A stretch of 64,000 bases of DNA from Pseudomonas sp. GM74. GTDB lineage: Bacteria; Pseudomonadota; Gammaproteobacteria; Pseudomonadales; Pseudomonadaceae. The DNA lies in NCBI RefSeq assembly GCF_000282455.1, contig NZ_AKJG01000044.1, forward strand, positions 1 to 64,000, written 5' to 3'. The position numbers were made by a program, and so were the translations under genes. A model generated the notes under the pieces. It saw only the letters and a program-made list of their open reading frames with translations, made no database searches and was not told the origin of the DNA. This document shows positions 34,178 through 43,746 of the stretch, in pieces; position 1 is the stretch's first letter; the number at the start of each line of letters is the position of its first letter.

Positions 34178-35344
34178 ATGGCTTTTTCCGAACGTGTCTC
34201 ACGCCTTAAAAGTTCTTTGATCCGTGAAATCCTCGCCGCGGCCCAGCGTCCGCAGATGATGTCGTTTGCCGGCGGTCTGCCGGCCGAAGCCATGCTGCCA
34301 AAAGTCGATTGGGCCGGGATGCCAGTTTCCATGGGTCAATACGGCATGAGCGAAGGCGAGCCGGCACTGCGTGAAGCGCTGGCCGCCGAGGCGCGAGCGT
34401 TGGGAGTGGCCTGTGAGGCGAGCCAGGTGCTGGTGGTCAGCGGCTCACAGCAGACCCTCGACTTGGCGGCCAAGCTGTACATCGACAAGGGCACCGAAAT
34501 CCTGCTCGAAGCGCCGACTTATCTGGCGGCGTTGCAGATTTTTCAGCTGTTCGGCGCTGATTGCCTGACCGTGCCGCTGGAGGCCGACGGCCCGAACCTG
34601 ATGGAGCTACGCGCTCGCCTGGAGCAGCACAGCCCGGCCTTCATCTACCTGATCCCGACCTTCCAGAATCCATCGGCGGTGCGTTACAGCGAAGCCAAGC
34701 GCGACGCGGTGGCGGCATTGCTCGATGAATTCAGCGTGACACTGATTGAAGACGAGCCTTACCGCGAACTGACCTTCGACGGTGGCAGCGCCACGCCGAT
34801 TGTCAGCCGCTTGAAGAAGGCCAGCTGGATCTATACCGGGACGGTGTCGAAAACCCTGTTGCCGGGATTGCGCATCGGCTACCTGATCGCCAGCCCGGAC
34901 CTGTTTCCCCATCTGCTGAAACTCAAGCAGTCGGCTGATCTGCACACCAATCGGGTCGGCCAGTGGCAGGCACTGCAATGGATCGGCACCGAGAAATATC
35001 AGCGACACCGCAGTGAATTGCGCGATTTTTATCGGGGCCGTCGGGATGCGTTTCAGGCTGCACTGGAAACTCATTTCTCCGATCTGGCGGACTGGAATGT
35101 GCCCCAGGGCGGGCTGTTTTTCTGGTTGAAACTCAAGCAGCCGCAAGACACCCGCACCTTGCTCAATGCCGCGCTGGCCAACGATGTGGCGTTCATGCCG
35201 GGCGAGCCGTTCTTCCCCGATCCGGACAAGCATCACGGCTATTTGCGGTTGAACTTCAGCCACATTGACCCGGCGCGACTGGATGAAGGGCTCAAGCGGC
35301 TGGCGGCGGTGGTGCGACAGGCGCAGGCGGCACAAGCGGCCTGA
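34178..35344 (+). CDS. PLP-dependent aminotransferase (class I/II)
   Basis: A 388-aa fold-type I aminotransferase resembling 2-aminoadipate / aromatic aminotransferases and the catalytic half of MocR regulators. The PLP lysine is in YTGTVSKTLLPGLRIGY near 226-242; EDEPYRELTFDG contains the Asp that contacts the pyridine nitrogen; NPSAVRYS is the usual NP motif. No helix-turn-helix domain is attached. The ATG at 34178 opens MAFSERVSRLKSS. Substrate not assignable. Likely regulated by the divergent MarR protein. Confidence 0.9.
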   Translation: MAFSERVSRLKSSLIREILAAAQRPQMMSFAGGLPAEAMLPKVDWAGMPVSMGQYGMSEGEPALREALAAEARALGVACEASQVLVVSGSQQTLDLAAKLYIDKGTEILLEAPTYLAALQIFQLFGADCLTVPLEADGPNLMELRARLEQHSPAFIYLIPTFQNPSAVRYSEAKRDAVAALLDEFSVTLIEDEPYRELTFDGGSATPIVSRLKKASWIYTGTVSKTLLPGLRIGYLIASPDLFPHLLKLKQSADLHTNRVGQWQALQWIGTEKYQRHRSELRDFYRGRRDAFQAALETHFSDLADWNVPQGGLFFWLKLKQPQDTRTLLNAALANDVAFMPGEPFFPDPDKHHGYLRLNFSHIDPARLDEGLKRLAAVVRQAQAAQAA

Positions 35345-35348
35345 AAAC

Positions 35349-35380
35349 AAATAAACCGGCGCAAGGGCCGGTTTATTTTT
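35349..35380 (+). terminator. Rho-independent terminator of the aminotransferase gene
   Basis: AAATAAACCGGC pairs with GCCGGTTTATTT around a GCAAG loop, a few bases past the stop codon, followed by a short T run. The symmetry suggests it can work in both directions. Confidence 0.88.
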
Positions 35381-35405
35381 GTCTGAGTCATGTGTCGTTT
35401 TAGCG

Positions 35406-35437
35406 GGCCCCATCGCTGGCAAGCCAGCGATGGGGCC
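35406..35437. repeat. GGCCCCATCGCTGGC palindromic element
   Basis: GGCCCCATCGCTGGC and GCCAGCGATGGGGCC form a perfect hairpin with a 2-nt loop. It is another Pseudomonas extragenic palindrome family, seen once in this window, between convergent genes. Confidence 0.75.
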
Positions 35438-35458
35438 ATCAGCAACACCACAGCAACA

Positions 35459-35830
35459 TCAGGCTGCCGCGAAACGCTTGTCCAGATAATCAATGATCAC
35501 CTTGGACTCATACATCCAGGTGGTCCGGCCATTCTCTTCGATGCGCAGGCACGGCACCTTGATCTTGCCACCTTGCTCCAGCAAGGTCTGGCGATCCTGT
35601 TCATTGTTCTTCGCATCGCGAAGGGCCACCGGCACATTCAGGCGGCGCAGGGTGCGGCGGGTCTTCACGCAGAACGGACAGGCGTGGAATTGATACAGGG
35701 TCAGACCCTTGGCGGCGGATTCGACCTGGACCTGAGCGGCGGCAGGACGCTTCATCTTGCTTGGGCGAGTGATGAAGTCGATGAAAATGATCAGTTGGCC
35801 AAGGCCGACACGAAGCGCTTTTACGAACAC
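35459..35830 (-). CDS. Glutaredoxin-like / GST N-terminal domain protein
   Basis: A 123-aa protein with an N-terminal hydrophobic stretch (LRVGLGQLIIFIDFITRP) and a thioredoxin-fold domain with the redox motif CPFC at about 51-54 and the substrate-binding cis-proline region KVPCLRIEE. It should bind glutathione and reduce disulfides, perhaps membrane-attached. I chose GTG 35830 (MFVKALRVG) because GAGG precedes it and a longer frame to 35851 adds residues not expected in the family. It lies just upstream of folE on the same strand, separated by the folE terminator position. Confidence 0.82.
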   Translation of the reverse strand: MFVKALRVGLGQLIIFIDFITRPSKMKRPAAAQVQVESAAKGLTLYQFHACPFCVKTRRTLRRLNVPVALRDAKNNEQDRQTLLEQGGKIKVPCLRIEENGRTTWMYESKVIIDYLDKRFAAA

Positions 35831-35894
35831 GTTGAAAGCCTCACGGTGCAAACGAAGAAGGGCGCGCAGCTTACCTGATTTTTTGCAGGTGAAA

Positions 35895-35920
35895 AAAAAC
35901 CGGCGATGAATGCCGGTTTT
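35895..35920 (-). terminator. Rho-independent terminator of folE
   Basis: AAAACCGGC and GCCGGTTTT arms with an ATGAAT-type loop are followed on the minus strand by a run of T. It lies about 15 bp past the folE stop codon. Confidence 0.88.
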
Positions 35921-35934
35921 CTTCGTGCGGCGAA

Positions 35935-36480
35935 TTACTTGATGAGGCTGAGGAATTCACTGCGGGTGGCGGCGTTTTCGCGGAACTCACCGAGCATCAC
36001 CGAGGTGATCATCGTCGAATTCTGCTTTTCCACGCCGCGCATCATCATGCACATGTGCTTGGCCTCGATCACCACCGCAACGCCCAGGGCACCGGTGACT
36101 TGCTGGACCGCATCGGCGATCTGGCGGCTGAGGTTTTCCTGGATCTGCAGGCGACGGGCGTACATATCGACGATCCGCGCCACCTTCGACAGGCCCAGCA
36201 CCTTGCCGCTCGGGATGTAGGCGACGTGAGCCTTGCCGATGAACGGCAGCAGGTGGTGTTCGCACAACGAGTACAACTCGATGTCCTTGACCAGCACCAT
36301 TTCGCTGTTGTCGGAGCTGAACAGGGCACCGTTGGTGACCTCTTCCAGTGTCTGTTCATAGCCGCGGCAGAGGTACTGCATGGCTTTGGCGGCACGTTTT
36401 GGCGTGTCGAGCAGGCCTTCGCGGGAAACGTCCTCGCCGAGCTGGCCGAGGATCGCCGTGTAATTCTGTTCCAGGGACAT
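35935..36480 (-). CDS. folE: GTP cyclohydrolase I FolE
   Basis: A 181-aa enzyme of the classical FolE type that converts GTP to 7,8-dihydroneopterin triphosphate for tetrahydrofolate. The zinc ligands and core motif are present ([20 protein letters not shown] near 82-100), and the second zinc Cys position appears as H in [13 protein letters not shown] with Cys next to it, as in other FolE proteins. Length is a little shorter than E. coli FolE (222) as in other pseudomonad copies. Confidence 0.95.
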   Translation of the reverse strand: MSLEQNYTAILGQLGEDVSREGLLDTPKRAAKAMQYLCRGYEQTLEEVTNGALFSSDNSEMVLVKDIELYSLCEHHLLPFIGKAHVAYIPSGKVLGLSKVARIVDMYARRLQIQENLSRQIADAVQQVTGALGVAVVIEAKHMCMMMRGVEKQNSTMITSVMLGEFRENAATRSEFLSLIK

Positions 36481-36557
36481 GAAACTACCTGTGGGATTTT
36501 ACGCAAAGGGCAAGGGTACGGTGACGGACACGACGCTGCAAGCGTGACGCGTCAGCT

Positions 36558-37115
36558 TTACTCGTCGCGACCTTCCATCATGGTGCGTTTGAGCATCACA
36601 TATACGGCGCCGGCACCGCCATGTTTCGCCTGGCACGAGGTGAAGCCGAGCACCTGTGGATGCTGGCGCAGCCAGGTGTTGACGTGGCTTTTGATCATCG
36701 GCCGCTTGCCGTCCAGGCGTACCGCCTTGCCATGGGTGACGCGCACGCAGCGGATTTCGAATCTGGTGGCTTCGGCCAGGAACGCCCAGAGGGTTTCCCG
36801 GGCTTTTTCCACGCTCATGCCGTGCAGGTCGAGGCTGCCTTCGAACGGAATCTGTCCGATCTTGAGCTTGCGCATCTGGCTTTCCTGCACGCCATCGCGA
36901 GCCCACATCAGTTCGTCTTCAGGGCCGACGTCGATGACGAACTGATCGGACAGCCCGTCAACGGTGGTGGATTCGGTGCGTACGGTTGCCGCTTGACGCA
37001 GCTTGGCAATCTGCGCGCGATCAGCCTTGGGTTTGCCGGTTTCGGCGCGATCATGCTTGATCGGCTTGACGCCTTGGATCGCGCTCTTGAACAGGGAAAA
37101 ATCGTCGTCTTGCAT
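36558..37115 (-). CDS. Smr-domain protein (SmrB/YfcN-like)
   Basis: A 185-aa protein with a C-terminal Smr domain (about 90-180) carrying LDLHGMSVEKARE and the THGKAVRLDGKR and GAGAVYVMLKR motifs. Relatives cleave mRNA between collided ribosomes (SmrB). The N-terminal half is charged and probably unstructured, as in SmrB. GGAGGC precedes the ATG. It is 77 bp upstream of folE on the same strand. Confidence 0.88.
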   Translation of the reverse strand: MQDDDFSLFKSAIQGVKPIKHDRAETGKPKADRAQIAKLRQAATVRTESTTVDGLSDQFVIDVGPEDELMWARDGVQESQMRKLKIGQIPFEGSLDLHGMSVEKARETLWAFLAEATRFEIRCVRVTHGKAVRLDGKRPMIKSHVNTWLRQHPQVLGFTSCQAKHGGAGAVYVMLKRTMMEGRDE

Positions 37116-37193
37116 GTCAGCCTCCGCGAAGGGCGGCCAGTTTACCCAACTCGAAGCGAATCGGGCGCGACAAAAACGCGCGCGACGCCAGGC

Positions 37194-37514
37194 TCAGTCG
37201 TGTTTTTTCATCAGGTGCGGCGACATGGCCAGTTCCCGGGACTGGCGCGAGCGACGACGGCAACGGCGCCACAGCCAGACACCGAGGTACAGCACGAACA
37301 GGCCGATGGCCAGGATCACGGCAGCACCGGTGCGGCTGGTGTTCAATTCACCCAGGGCGGGTGCGTGGCCGAGCAGGCTGGCGGCACCGGCCATGGCGAG
37401 CAACACGCCACACATCGCCAGCAACGCCGCGAACGTCGCGCCGATTCGAAAACGCCAGTTGCTTTGCCCTTTGGGCCGCAAGCGGCGAGCGTCAAAACCA
37501 TCGGATAACTTCAT
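37194..37514 (-). CDS. Small two-helix membrane protein
   Basis: A 106-aa protein with two predicted membrane helices (GATFAALLAMCGVLLAMAGA and AAVILAIGLFVLYLGVWLW) separated by a short polar loop, and a basic cytoplasmic tail (RRCRRRSRQSR). Function unknown. ATG 37514 is preceded by GAGGAAGG; the in-frame TTG upstream is less likely. Confidence 0.75.
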   Translation of the reverse strand: MKLSDGFDARRLRPKGQSNWRFRIGATFAALLAMCGVLLAMAGAASLLGHAPALGELNTSRTGAAVILAIGLFVLYLGVWLWRRCRRRSRQSRELAMSPHLMKKHD

Positions 37515-37645
37515 TCCGACCTTCCTCAATGGGTATCGGCCCTTCGACCGGGAGTTGACCGGGATGTTCCTGAGGCTAAGACAATTACGGCAAATGGGAG
37601 GCTTTTGCGGATGAGCGGCGTTCCAGGCCGCTCATTGAGCGTCGA

Positions 37646-38236
37646 TCAGATCAGCTCACGGGTCAGCGCGAGGGTGGCGAAGTTGTCGCCCATGATCGCC
37701 ATTTCCGTCTGATGGACGTGTGCGGCACTCAGCACGCCGCCCTTGTAGGGCAGGTCGCGGGTGGCGCAGGCGTCTTCCACCAGGGTGCAGCGAAAGCCCA
37801 GGTTCTTGGCGGCGCGCACTGTGGTGCTGACGCTGGAGTGACTCATGAAGCCGCAGACGATCAGGTCAAGGGCGCCAAGGTCTTCCAGGCGTTTTGCCAG
37901 TTCGGTGCCGTGAAACGCGCTTGGCAACAATTTGCCGATGACGGTTTCATCGCTCTGTGGCTCCAGGCCCGGAATGAACTCACCACCTACGCCCTGGGGG
38001 TTGAACAGCCCGCCGAGCGTACCGAGGTGGCGGACATGCACGATCGGCCGGCCGGCGGCGCGGGCAGCCTCGAGCAACTGCTTGATGTTCGCGACAGCTT
38101 CATCTATGCCGCTCAGGGCCAGGGGACCGCTGAGGTATTCTTTCTGGGCATCGATGATGACCAGGGTGGCATGGCTCAGATTGGCCGCTGCATAACCGCG
38201 GCCGCTGAGTTGAAACATCGTTTTTGGAACAGACAT
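37646..38236 (-). CDS. Isochorismatase-fold hydrolase lacking the nucleophilic Cys
   Basis: A 196-aa protein of the cysteine hydrolase (isochorismatase-like) family. The triad Asp is in VIIDAQKEYL (about 29) and the Lys is in VIGKLLPSAF (about 102), but the position of the nucleophilic Cys (normally xxxCV) is Ser: GFMSHSSVSTTVRAA, Ser at about 135. The enzyme may be inactive as an amidase, use Ser, or bind a ligand. AAGGAG precedes the ATG. It is transcribed divergently from prmB. Confidence 0.88.
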   Translation of the reverse strand: MSVPKTMFQLSGRGYAAANLSHATLVIIDAQKEYLSGPLALSGIDEAVANIKQLLEAARAAGRPIVHVRHLGTLGGLFNPQGVGGEFIPGLEPQSDETVIGKLLPSAFHGTELAKRLEDLGALDLIVCGFMSHSSVSTTVRAAKNLGFRCTLVEDACATRDLPYKGGVLSAAHVHQTEMAIMGDNFATLALTRELI

Positions 38237-38474
38237 TCTGGGGCTCCTTGGAGTGGGGCTTTTGCGCCATTGTCCTCTGGCTGAGCGGTTCTGTGAATCG
38301 CTACGATCGTAGGTGCCGTCGTTGCTGGCCTGTAGCCTTGTCAATAGTCACGTTTTGTTCAAGAGCCTGGCGAAAAAATGGATAACTCCTACATTTGAAT
38401 CGGTAGTTTCCCGCGTCGTCGTGACGTCGTTTGACTGGTAGAATCTCCCGTCGATTTTTCTGGAGTTTGCCGTC

Positions 38475-39383
38475 GTGATCACTTCCCGCCTTCGTACCCT
38501 GCGTGACCATATCCGTTGGGCCGTCAGCCGCTTCCATGGGGAGGATCTGTTTTTCGGCCATGGTACTGACAACGCCTGGGACGAAGCCCGGCAATTGGTG
38601 TTGGGCGCGCTGCACCTGCCGTGGGAAATCGCCGACAGCTATCTCGACTGCAATCTGGAAGAGGACGAAGTGGTTCACCTGCAGCTCTTGCTCAAGCGTC
38701 GCATCGAGGAGCGGGTGCCTACGGCGTACCTGCTGGGCGAGGCCTGGTTCTGCGGCATGTCGTTCATCGTCGATGAGCGTGTGCTAATCCCGCGTTCACC
38801 TATCGGCGAGTTGATCGAAAACCGGTTTACCCCGTGGCTGGCCACCGAGCCTGCGCGGATTCTCGACCTTTGCACCGGTTCCGGTTGCATCGGCATCGCC
38901 TGCGCCTACGAGTTCCAGCATGCCGAGGTGGTGTTGGCGGACCTGTCGTTCGAAGCACTGGAAGTGGCCAATCAGAACATCGAGCGCCATGGCGTCGATG
39001 AGCGCGTGTACACGGTGCAGGGCGACGGTTTCGAGGGTTTGCCGGGTCAGCGTTTCGACCTGATCGTGTCGAACCCGCCCTACGTTGATGCGGAAGATTT
39101 CGCCGACATGCCGGACGAATACCAGCACGAACCGGAACTGGGCCTGGCCTGCGGTGATGACGGTTTGAACCTGGTGCGACGCATGCTCGCCGAGGCGGCG
39201 GATCATCTGACCGAGAAGGGCTTGCTGATTGTCGAAGTGGGCAACAGCCAGGTGCACGTCGAGGCGTTGTACCCGGAAGTCGACTTCGCCTGGCTGGAGT
39301 TCGAGCGTGGCGGCCATGGTGTGTTCATGCTGAGCGCGCAGCAATGCCGTGAGCATCAGGCGTTGTTTGCTTCCCGCGTCTGA
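38475..39383 (+). CDS. prmB: Ribosomal protein L3 N5-glutamine methyltransferase PrmB
   Basis: A 302-aa SAM-dependent methyltransferase that modifies a glutamine of ribosomal protein L3. The SAM-binding loop is [13 protein letters not shown] near 130-142 and the catalytic NPPY tetrapeptide is at about 197-200. The N-terminal helical domain ([18 protein letters not shown]) distinguishes PrmB from the release-factor enzyme PrmC. The start is GTG at 38475, with GGAG nine bases upstream. Confidence 0.95.
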   Translation: MITSRLRTLRDHIRWAVSRFHGEDLFFGHGTDNAWDEARQLVLGALHLPWEIADSYLDCNLEEDEVVHLQLLLKRRIEERVPTAYLLGEAWFCGMSFIVDERVLIPRSPIGELIENRFTPWLATEPARILDLCTGSGCIGIACAYEFQHAEVVLADLSFEALEVANQNIERHGVDERVYTVQGDGFEGLPGQRFDLIVSNPPYVDAEDFADMPDEYQHEPELGLACGDDGLNLVRRMLAEAADHLTEKGLLIVEVGNSQVHVEALYPEVDFAWLEFERGGHGVFMLSAQQCREHQALFASRV

Positions 39384-39391
39384 CTTCCAAA

Positions 39392-39490
39392 AGCTTCGCG
39401 AGCAAGCCCGCTCCCACATAGGATTTGTGTCTGACTACAAATCTTTTATCGATAACAATCGAGTGTGGGAGCGGGCTTGCTCGCGAATGG
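39392..39490. repeat. Outward REP pair after prmB
   Basis: GCGAGCAAGCCCGCTCCCAC at about 39398-39417 and GTGTGGGAGCGGGCTTGCTC at about 39463-39482 are separated by an AT-rich spacer between convergent genes. Confidence 0.9.
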
Positions 39491-39511
39491 CGGCACCGCG
39501 GTCTTGAACCT

Positions 39512-40303
39512 TTACCGGTGCGTGGCAATCCAGATCAACAATCCCGCCTGAAACACCGCAAACGCCACCAGGCAGGTGATGGTGAATCGCAGCCCGGCGT
39601 CTTCGCGTTTGTACTTGCTGACTTTCTCTTCGTGTTTCTTGAGTTTGACTTCCTGCTCGGCCAGGTTCTGCTCGGCTTGCTGGAGCATCTGCGCCGCCTC
39701 GAGAATCTCCACGACCTGCAGTTTTTCACTGTTCCAGTCGCCAGAGAGGTCGCCGACCTTGACCGGCTTGACGCTGCCTTTCAAATGCTGGGCATCGGCA
39801 TACGCCACGTCGAAACCGTGAACGCGCAAAAAATGATCGCGGCGCAGGCGAGTGTCTTCGTTCAGTGCATCCTTGTTGTTCAGGTCAAAGCCGTCGACGG
39901 TGTAGGTCGGCCAGCGCTTCTTCGCCCAGTTGATGCCTTGGGCCGCCATGAATCGGCCGATGCCACGGTTCAGCGGTTCGACCTGCAAGCCGCTTTCCGG
40001 TCCGAAATGCACGCGTTTTTCGGCGTGATCGACCCACACATCCAGATGATTCTGTTCCTTGCGCACGCGCTGGCCGGGCAGGGTGATGCTCATGCGCATC
40101 AGGCTGTGCGCTTTGTCGTTGCGTTCGGCATAGCCTAATTCGACAAAGCGCAATGGGCGCCCGCCGGTGTTGCGGTCAGTCTGCAGCGGCGCCAGACGGA
40201 GCATCTTGTGGTGCTCGGCGTGGACGTCCGCCCAGGGCAGCTCGACCGCTGGCGGTGCGTCTTTTTCAGCGCTGGTGTCGGGTGAAGTCTGGGTGTCAGT
40301 CAT
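39512..40303 (-). CDS. Tail-anchored coiled-coil protein, function unknown
   Basis: A 263-aa protein I cannot assign. The N-terminal ~190 residues are soluble and charged, a heptad-rich region (KLQVVEILEAAQMLQQAEQNLAEQEVKLKKHEEKVSK, in part LQQAEQNLAEQEVKLKKHEE) spans about 195-235, and a single hydrophobic segment ends the protein (FTITCLVAFAVFQAGLLIW). It should sit on the cytoplasmic side anchored by its C-terminus. Probably conserved among pseudomonads next to prmB and aroC. Confidence 0.8.
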   Translation of the reverse strand: MTDTQTSPDTSAEKDAPPAVELPWADVHAEHHKMLRLAPLQTDRNTGGRPLRFVELGYAERNDKAHSLMRMSITLPGQRVRKEQNHLDVWVDHAEKRVHFGPESGLQVEPLNRGIGRFMAAQGINWAKKRWPTYTVDGFDLNNKDALNEDTRLRRDHFLRVHGFDVAYADAQHLKGSVKPVKVGDLSGDWNSEKLQVVEILEAAQMLQQAEQNLAEQEVKLKKHEEKVSKYKREDAGLRFTITCLVAFAVFQAGLLIWIATHR

Positions 40304-40330
40304 AACGGCGAGATCCTGTCCAAGCTCAGC

Positions 40331-40358
40331 TTGTCGCCAACCAATGTGTTGGCGACAA
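40331..40358. terminator. Stem-loop between two minus-strand genes
   Basis: TTGTCGCCAAC and GTTGGCGACAA form a perfect 11-bp stem with a 6-nt loop. It lies about 35 bp past the stop codon of the alpha/beta hydrolase gene. There is no T tract directly after it, so its role as terminator is uncertain. Confidence 0.55.
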
Positions 40359-40391
40359 AGGCTTATCGGCCGTTTTTTTCAAGACTGGAGG

Positions 40392-41345
40392 TTAACTGGC
40401 GCGAAGTCCGTCAATAAAACCGAGGATTCGCGTGCCCAGTTCCGCCGCCAGGGGCAACTGCGGGTCCTTATAGGAGGCCATTTGGCGTTTGACGTCGTTG
40501 GGCACGATGCGCATGACGTGGTTCATGCCCTCGATCAGCGCCAGTTCGGCGTCCGGTTTGGCCGCCTTGAGCAACCTTGCGTCATTGACGCCGACCTGGA
40601 TGTCGTTGCTGCCCTGGATGATCAGCGCCGGCATCTTCAGCTTGGCAAACGCCGTGGCCGGGTCCTGGCGGAACAGGGAAATCAGGTAAGGCTGCACACT
40701 CGGGCGGAAAATCGCCTGCAAGGGTGGCGGCACATTGTCGTCGGGTTTCCCGGCCTTGAGGCTGTCGAGCAATTCATTGCTGCGCAGCATCAGCGGTGGC
40801 GGCAGGCGATTGCCCAGTTGCTCGCGAATGACCTGATCCACCGGCCTTGCGCTGCCGGAGATAGAAATCACCGCGTCGGCATCGATATCCGGCGCAGCGA
40901 GGCTGGCGATCAAGGCGCCTTCGCTGTGACCCAGCACGATCAGTTGGCCGAAACGCGGATCGGTCTTGAGCTTGCGACCCCAGGCCTGTGCGTCGGCCAC
41001 GTAGGCTTCCACCGTCAGGTTGCGTTCATCCGGGGTCGCCGCCAGGCTCGCGGCCACGCCACGCTTGTCGTAACGCACGCTGGCGATGTTGTGTTTGGCC
41101 AGCACCCAGGCCAGGCGCTTGAGGCTGTCATTGCGCCCGCCGTCGGTGTTGTTTCCGTCACGGTCCGTAGGGCCGGAACCGGAAATGATCAGCACAACCG
41201 GCACTCGATTGTCGGATTTTGGCAGCAACAGCGAGCCGAAAAGCTCGCCGGTGCCCGTATCCAATGTGATCGGTCGTTGCAGGACAGTCGCCTGGGCGAA
41301 GCCGGAAATCAGGGTAAGGCTCAAGGCTAGAACTCGCAGCATCAT
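40392..41345 (-). CDS. Exported alpha/beta hydrolase
   Basis: A 317-aa alpha/beta hydrolase with a signal peptide (MMLRVLALSLTLISGFAQA). The oxyanion region is ISGSGPTDRDGN, the nucleophile elbow is GHSEGAL (Ser about 145), and the final His is in EGMNHVMR near 275. This resembles the periplasmic/secreted DUF-type hydrolases often annotated as alpha/beta fold. Substrate unknown. It is divergent from aroC. Confidence 0.88.
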   Translation of the reverse strand: MMLRVLALSLTLISGFAQATVLQRPITLDTGTGELFGSLLLPKSDNRVPVVLIISGSGPTDRDGNNTDGGRNDSLKRLAWVLAKHNIASVRYDKRGVAASLAATPDERNLTVEAYVADAQAWGRKLKTDPRFGQLIVLGHSEGALIASLAAPDIDADAVISISGSARPVDQVIREQLGNRLPPPLMLRSNELLDSLKAGKPDDNVPPPLQAIFRPSVQPYLISLFRQDPATAFAKLKMPALIIQGSNDIQVGVNDARLLKAAKPDAELALIEGMNHVMRIVPNDVKRQMASYKDPQLPLAAELGTRILGFIDGLRAS

Positions 41346-41473
41346 CGCGCCATCATCAAGAAGATGCCGGTTGGACTCACAGGCACCCATAAGGTTCGAG
41401 GATGAACTACTTGGGTAGCCTGCGTATACTGGCGCGCATTACGTATTCAGGTTCATTTCACGGAGCGTCCTGC

Positions 41474-42565
41474 ATGTCCGGCAATACCTACGGCAAGCTG
41501 TTCACTGTCACCACCGCGGGCGAAAGCCATGGCCCGGCGTTGGTCGCCATTGTCGATGGCTGCCCGCCGGGGCTGGAGATATCCCTTGAGGATCTGCAGC
41601 GTGACCTGGACCGCCGCAAGCCCGGCACCAGCCGCCATACCACCCAGCGCCAGGAAGCCGACGAAGTCGAAATCCTCTCCGGTGTGTTCGAAGGCCGCAC
41701 CACTGGCTGCCCGATCGGCCTGCTGATCCGCAACACCGACCAGAAGTCCAAGGACTACTCGGCGATCAAGGACCTGTTCCGTCCGGCCCATGCCGACTAC
41801 ACCTACCACCACAAGTACGGCGAGCGCGATTATCGCGGCGGCGGTCGCAGCTCGGCCCGGGAAACCGCCATGCGCGTGGCTGCAGGCGCGATTGCGAAAA
41901 AATACCTGGCCAGCCAGGGCATCGTCATTCGTGGCTACATGAGCCAGCTGGGGCCGATTGAAATCCCGTTCAAGACCTGGGAATCGGTCGAGCAGAACGC
42001 CTTCTTCAGCCCGGACCCGGACAAGGTGCCGGAACTGGAGGCCTACATGGACCAGTTGCGCCGCGACCAGGATTCGGTCGGCGCGAAAATCACCGTGGTG
42101 GCCGAGGGTGTGATGCCGGGCCTGGGCGAGCCGATCTTCGACCGCCTCGACGCCGAACTGGCCCATGCGCTGATGAGCATCAACGCGGTCAAGGGCGTGG
42201 AAATCGGCGCCGGCTTTGCCAGCGTCGCCCAGCGCGGCACCGAGCACCGCGATGAAATGACCCCGGAAGGTTTTCTCAGCAACAACGCGGGCGGCATTCT
42301 CGGCGGTATTTCCTCCGGTCAGCCCATCGTTGCGCACCTGGCGCTGAAGCCGACGTCGAGCATCACCACGCCGGGCCGTTCCATCGACATCCATGGCAAC
42401 CCGGTGGAAGTGATCACCAAGGGCCGTCACGACCCGTGCGTCGGTATCCGCGCCACGCCGATTGCCGAGGCGATGATGGCCATCGTGCTGATGGATCACC
42501 TGCTGCGCCACCGTGGGCAGAACGCCGATGTGCGCGTGAGCACGCCGGTGCTGGGTCAGCTGTAA
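41474..42565 (+). CDS. aroC: Chorismate synthase
   Basis: A 363-aa FMN-dependent enzyme catalysing the last step of the shikimate pathway, 5-enolpyruvylshikimate-3-phosphate to chorismate. All three signatures are visible: [18 protein letters not shown] near 15, [21 protein letters not shown] near 122 (in part [12 protein letters not shown]), and [17 protein letters not shown] near 320. ACGGAG precedes ATG 41474. Downstream 29 bp begins an MFS gene, probably cotranscribed. Confidence 0.98.
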   Translation: MSGNTYGKLFTVTTAGESHGPALVAIVDGCPPGLEISLEDLQRDLDRRKPGTSRHTTQRQEADEVEILSGVFEGRTTGCPIGLLIRNTDQKSKDYSAIKDLFRPAHADYTYHHKYGERDYRGGGRSSARETAMRVAAGAIAKKYLASQGIVIRGYMSQLGPIEIPFKTWESVEQNAFFSPDPDKVPELEAYMDQLRRDQDSVGAKITVVAEGVMPGLGEPIFDRLDAELAHALMSINAVKGVEIGAGFASVAQRGTEHRDEMTPEGFLSNNAGGILGGISSGQPIVAHLALKPTSSITTPGRSIDIHGNPVEVITKGRHDPCVGIRATPIAEAMMAIVLMDHLLRHRGQNADVRVSTPVLGQL

Positions 42566-42594
42566 ATGGCTGACATCATGGTCGCAGCCGTCTG

Positions 42595-43746
42595 ATGGCG
42601 ACTGCGGCGCTCCCGTACTGGCGGCTCTCCAGTTTCTATCTGTTCTATTTCGCCTTGCTCGGTTCGACAGCGCCGTTCCTGGCGCTGTACTTCGATCACC
42701 TGGGTTTCAGCGCCGCGCGCATTGGCGAGCTGGTGGCGATCCCGATGCTGATGCGCTGCGTGGCACCGAACATCTGGGGCTGGCTGGGCGACTACACCGG
42801 TCGGCGACTGACCATCGTGCGCTTCGGCGCTGTGTGCACGATGCTGACCTTTTCGCTGATTTTCGTCAGCAAGACTTACGCCTGGCTGGCGATGGTCATG
42901 GCCTTGCATGCGTTCTTCTGGCACGCGGTGTTGCCGCAGTTCGAAGTCATCACCCTGGCGCACTTGCAGGGGCAGACCTCGCGCTACAGCCAGATTCGCC
43001 TGTGGGGCTCCATCGGATTCATCATCACCGTGGTCGCGCTGGGCCGCTTGTTCGAATGGCTGAGCCTGGACATCTACCCGGCGGCGCTGGTGCTGATCAT
43101 GGCCGGCATCGTGCTTAGCAGCCTGTGGGTGCCCAATGCCCAACCGGCGCCGGGCAACCGGGTGACGGGGGAAGGATTCCTCAAGCAACTGCGCAGCCCC
43201 GGCGTTTTGGCGTTTTACGGCTGCGTGGCGCTGATGCAGATGAGCCACGGGCCGTATTACACGTTCTTGACGCTGCATCTTGAGCACCTGGGTTACAGCC
43301 GGGGCGTGATCGGCATGCTCTGGGCCGTTGGCGTGGTGGCCGAAGTGTTGATGTTTTTGGCCATGAGCAAGATCCTCGCGCGGTTTTCCCTGCGTCGGGT
43401 GCTGATGGCGAGTTTTCTGCTGGCGGCGTTGCGTTGGCTGTTGCTGGGTTCGCTGGCGGAGTTTCTCTGGGTGCTGTTGTTTGCCCAGGTATTGCACGCG
43501 GCGACATTCGGCAGCTTTCACGCCGCTGCCATTTCATTCGTGCAACGTAGCTTCGGGGCGCGCCAGCAAGGCCAGGGCCAGGCGCTGTATGCCGCATTGG
43601 CCGGCACTGGCGGTGCGTTGGGCGCTTTGTATTCCGGCTACAGCTGGAATGCCCTCGGCGCGGAATGGACCTTTAGTATTGCCAGTCTCGCAGCCGTCGC
43701 GGCTGCCGTTATCATTGCCACTCGTATGCAAGAGGACAGGCCATGA
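42595..43746 (+). CDS. MFS transporter (HcaT/nucleoside symporter-like)
   Basis: A 383-aa inner-membrane major facilitator with 12 predicted helices. It begins with the characteristic YWRLSSFYLFYFALLGSTAPFLALY segment (in part SFYLFYFALLGSTAPFLALY) and carries the loop 2-3 motif GDYTGRR, placing it in the phenylpropionate/nucleoside H+ symporter-like branch. Substrate unknown. Its stop codon overlaps the mtnB start by 4 bp, which suggests a role in supplying or clearing a methionine-salvage intermediate. Confidence 0.88.
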   Translation: MATAALPYWRLSSFYLFYFALLGSTAPFLALYFDHLGFSAARIGELVAIPMLMRCVAPNIWGWLGDYTGRRLTIVRFGAVCTMLTFSLIFVSKTYAWLAMVMALHAFFWHAVLPQFEVITLAHLQGQTSRYSQIRLWGSIGFIITVVALGRLFEWLSLDIYPAALVLIMAGIVLSSLWVPNAQPAPGNRVTGEGFLKQLRSPGVLAFYGCVALMQMSHGPYYTFLTLHLEHLGYSRGVIGMLWAVGVVAEVLMFLAMSKILARFSLRRVLMASFLLAALRWLLLGSLAEFLWVLLFAQVLHAATFGSFHAAAISFVQRSFGARQQGQGQALYAALAGTGGALGALYSGYSWNALGAEWTFSIASLAAVAAAVIIATRMQEDRP

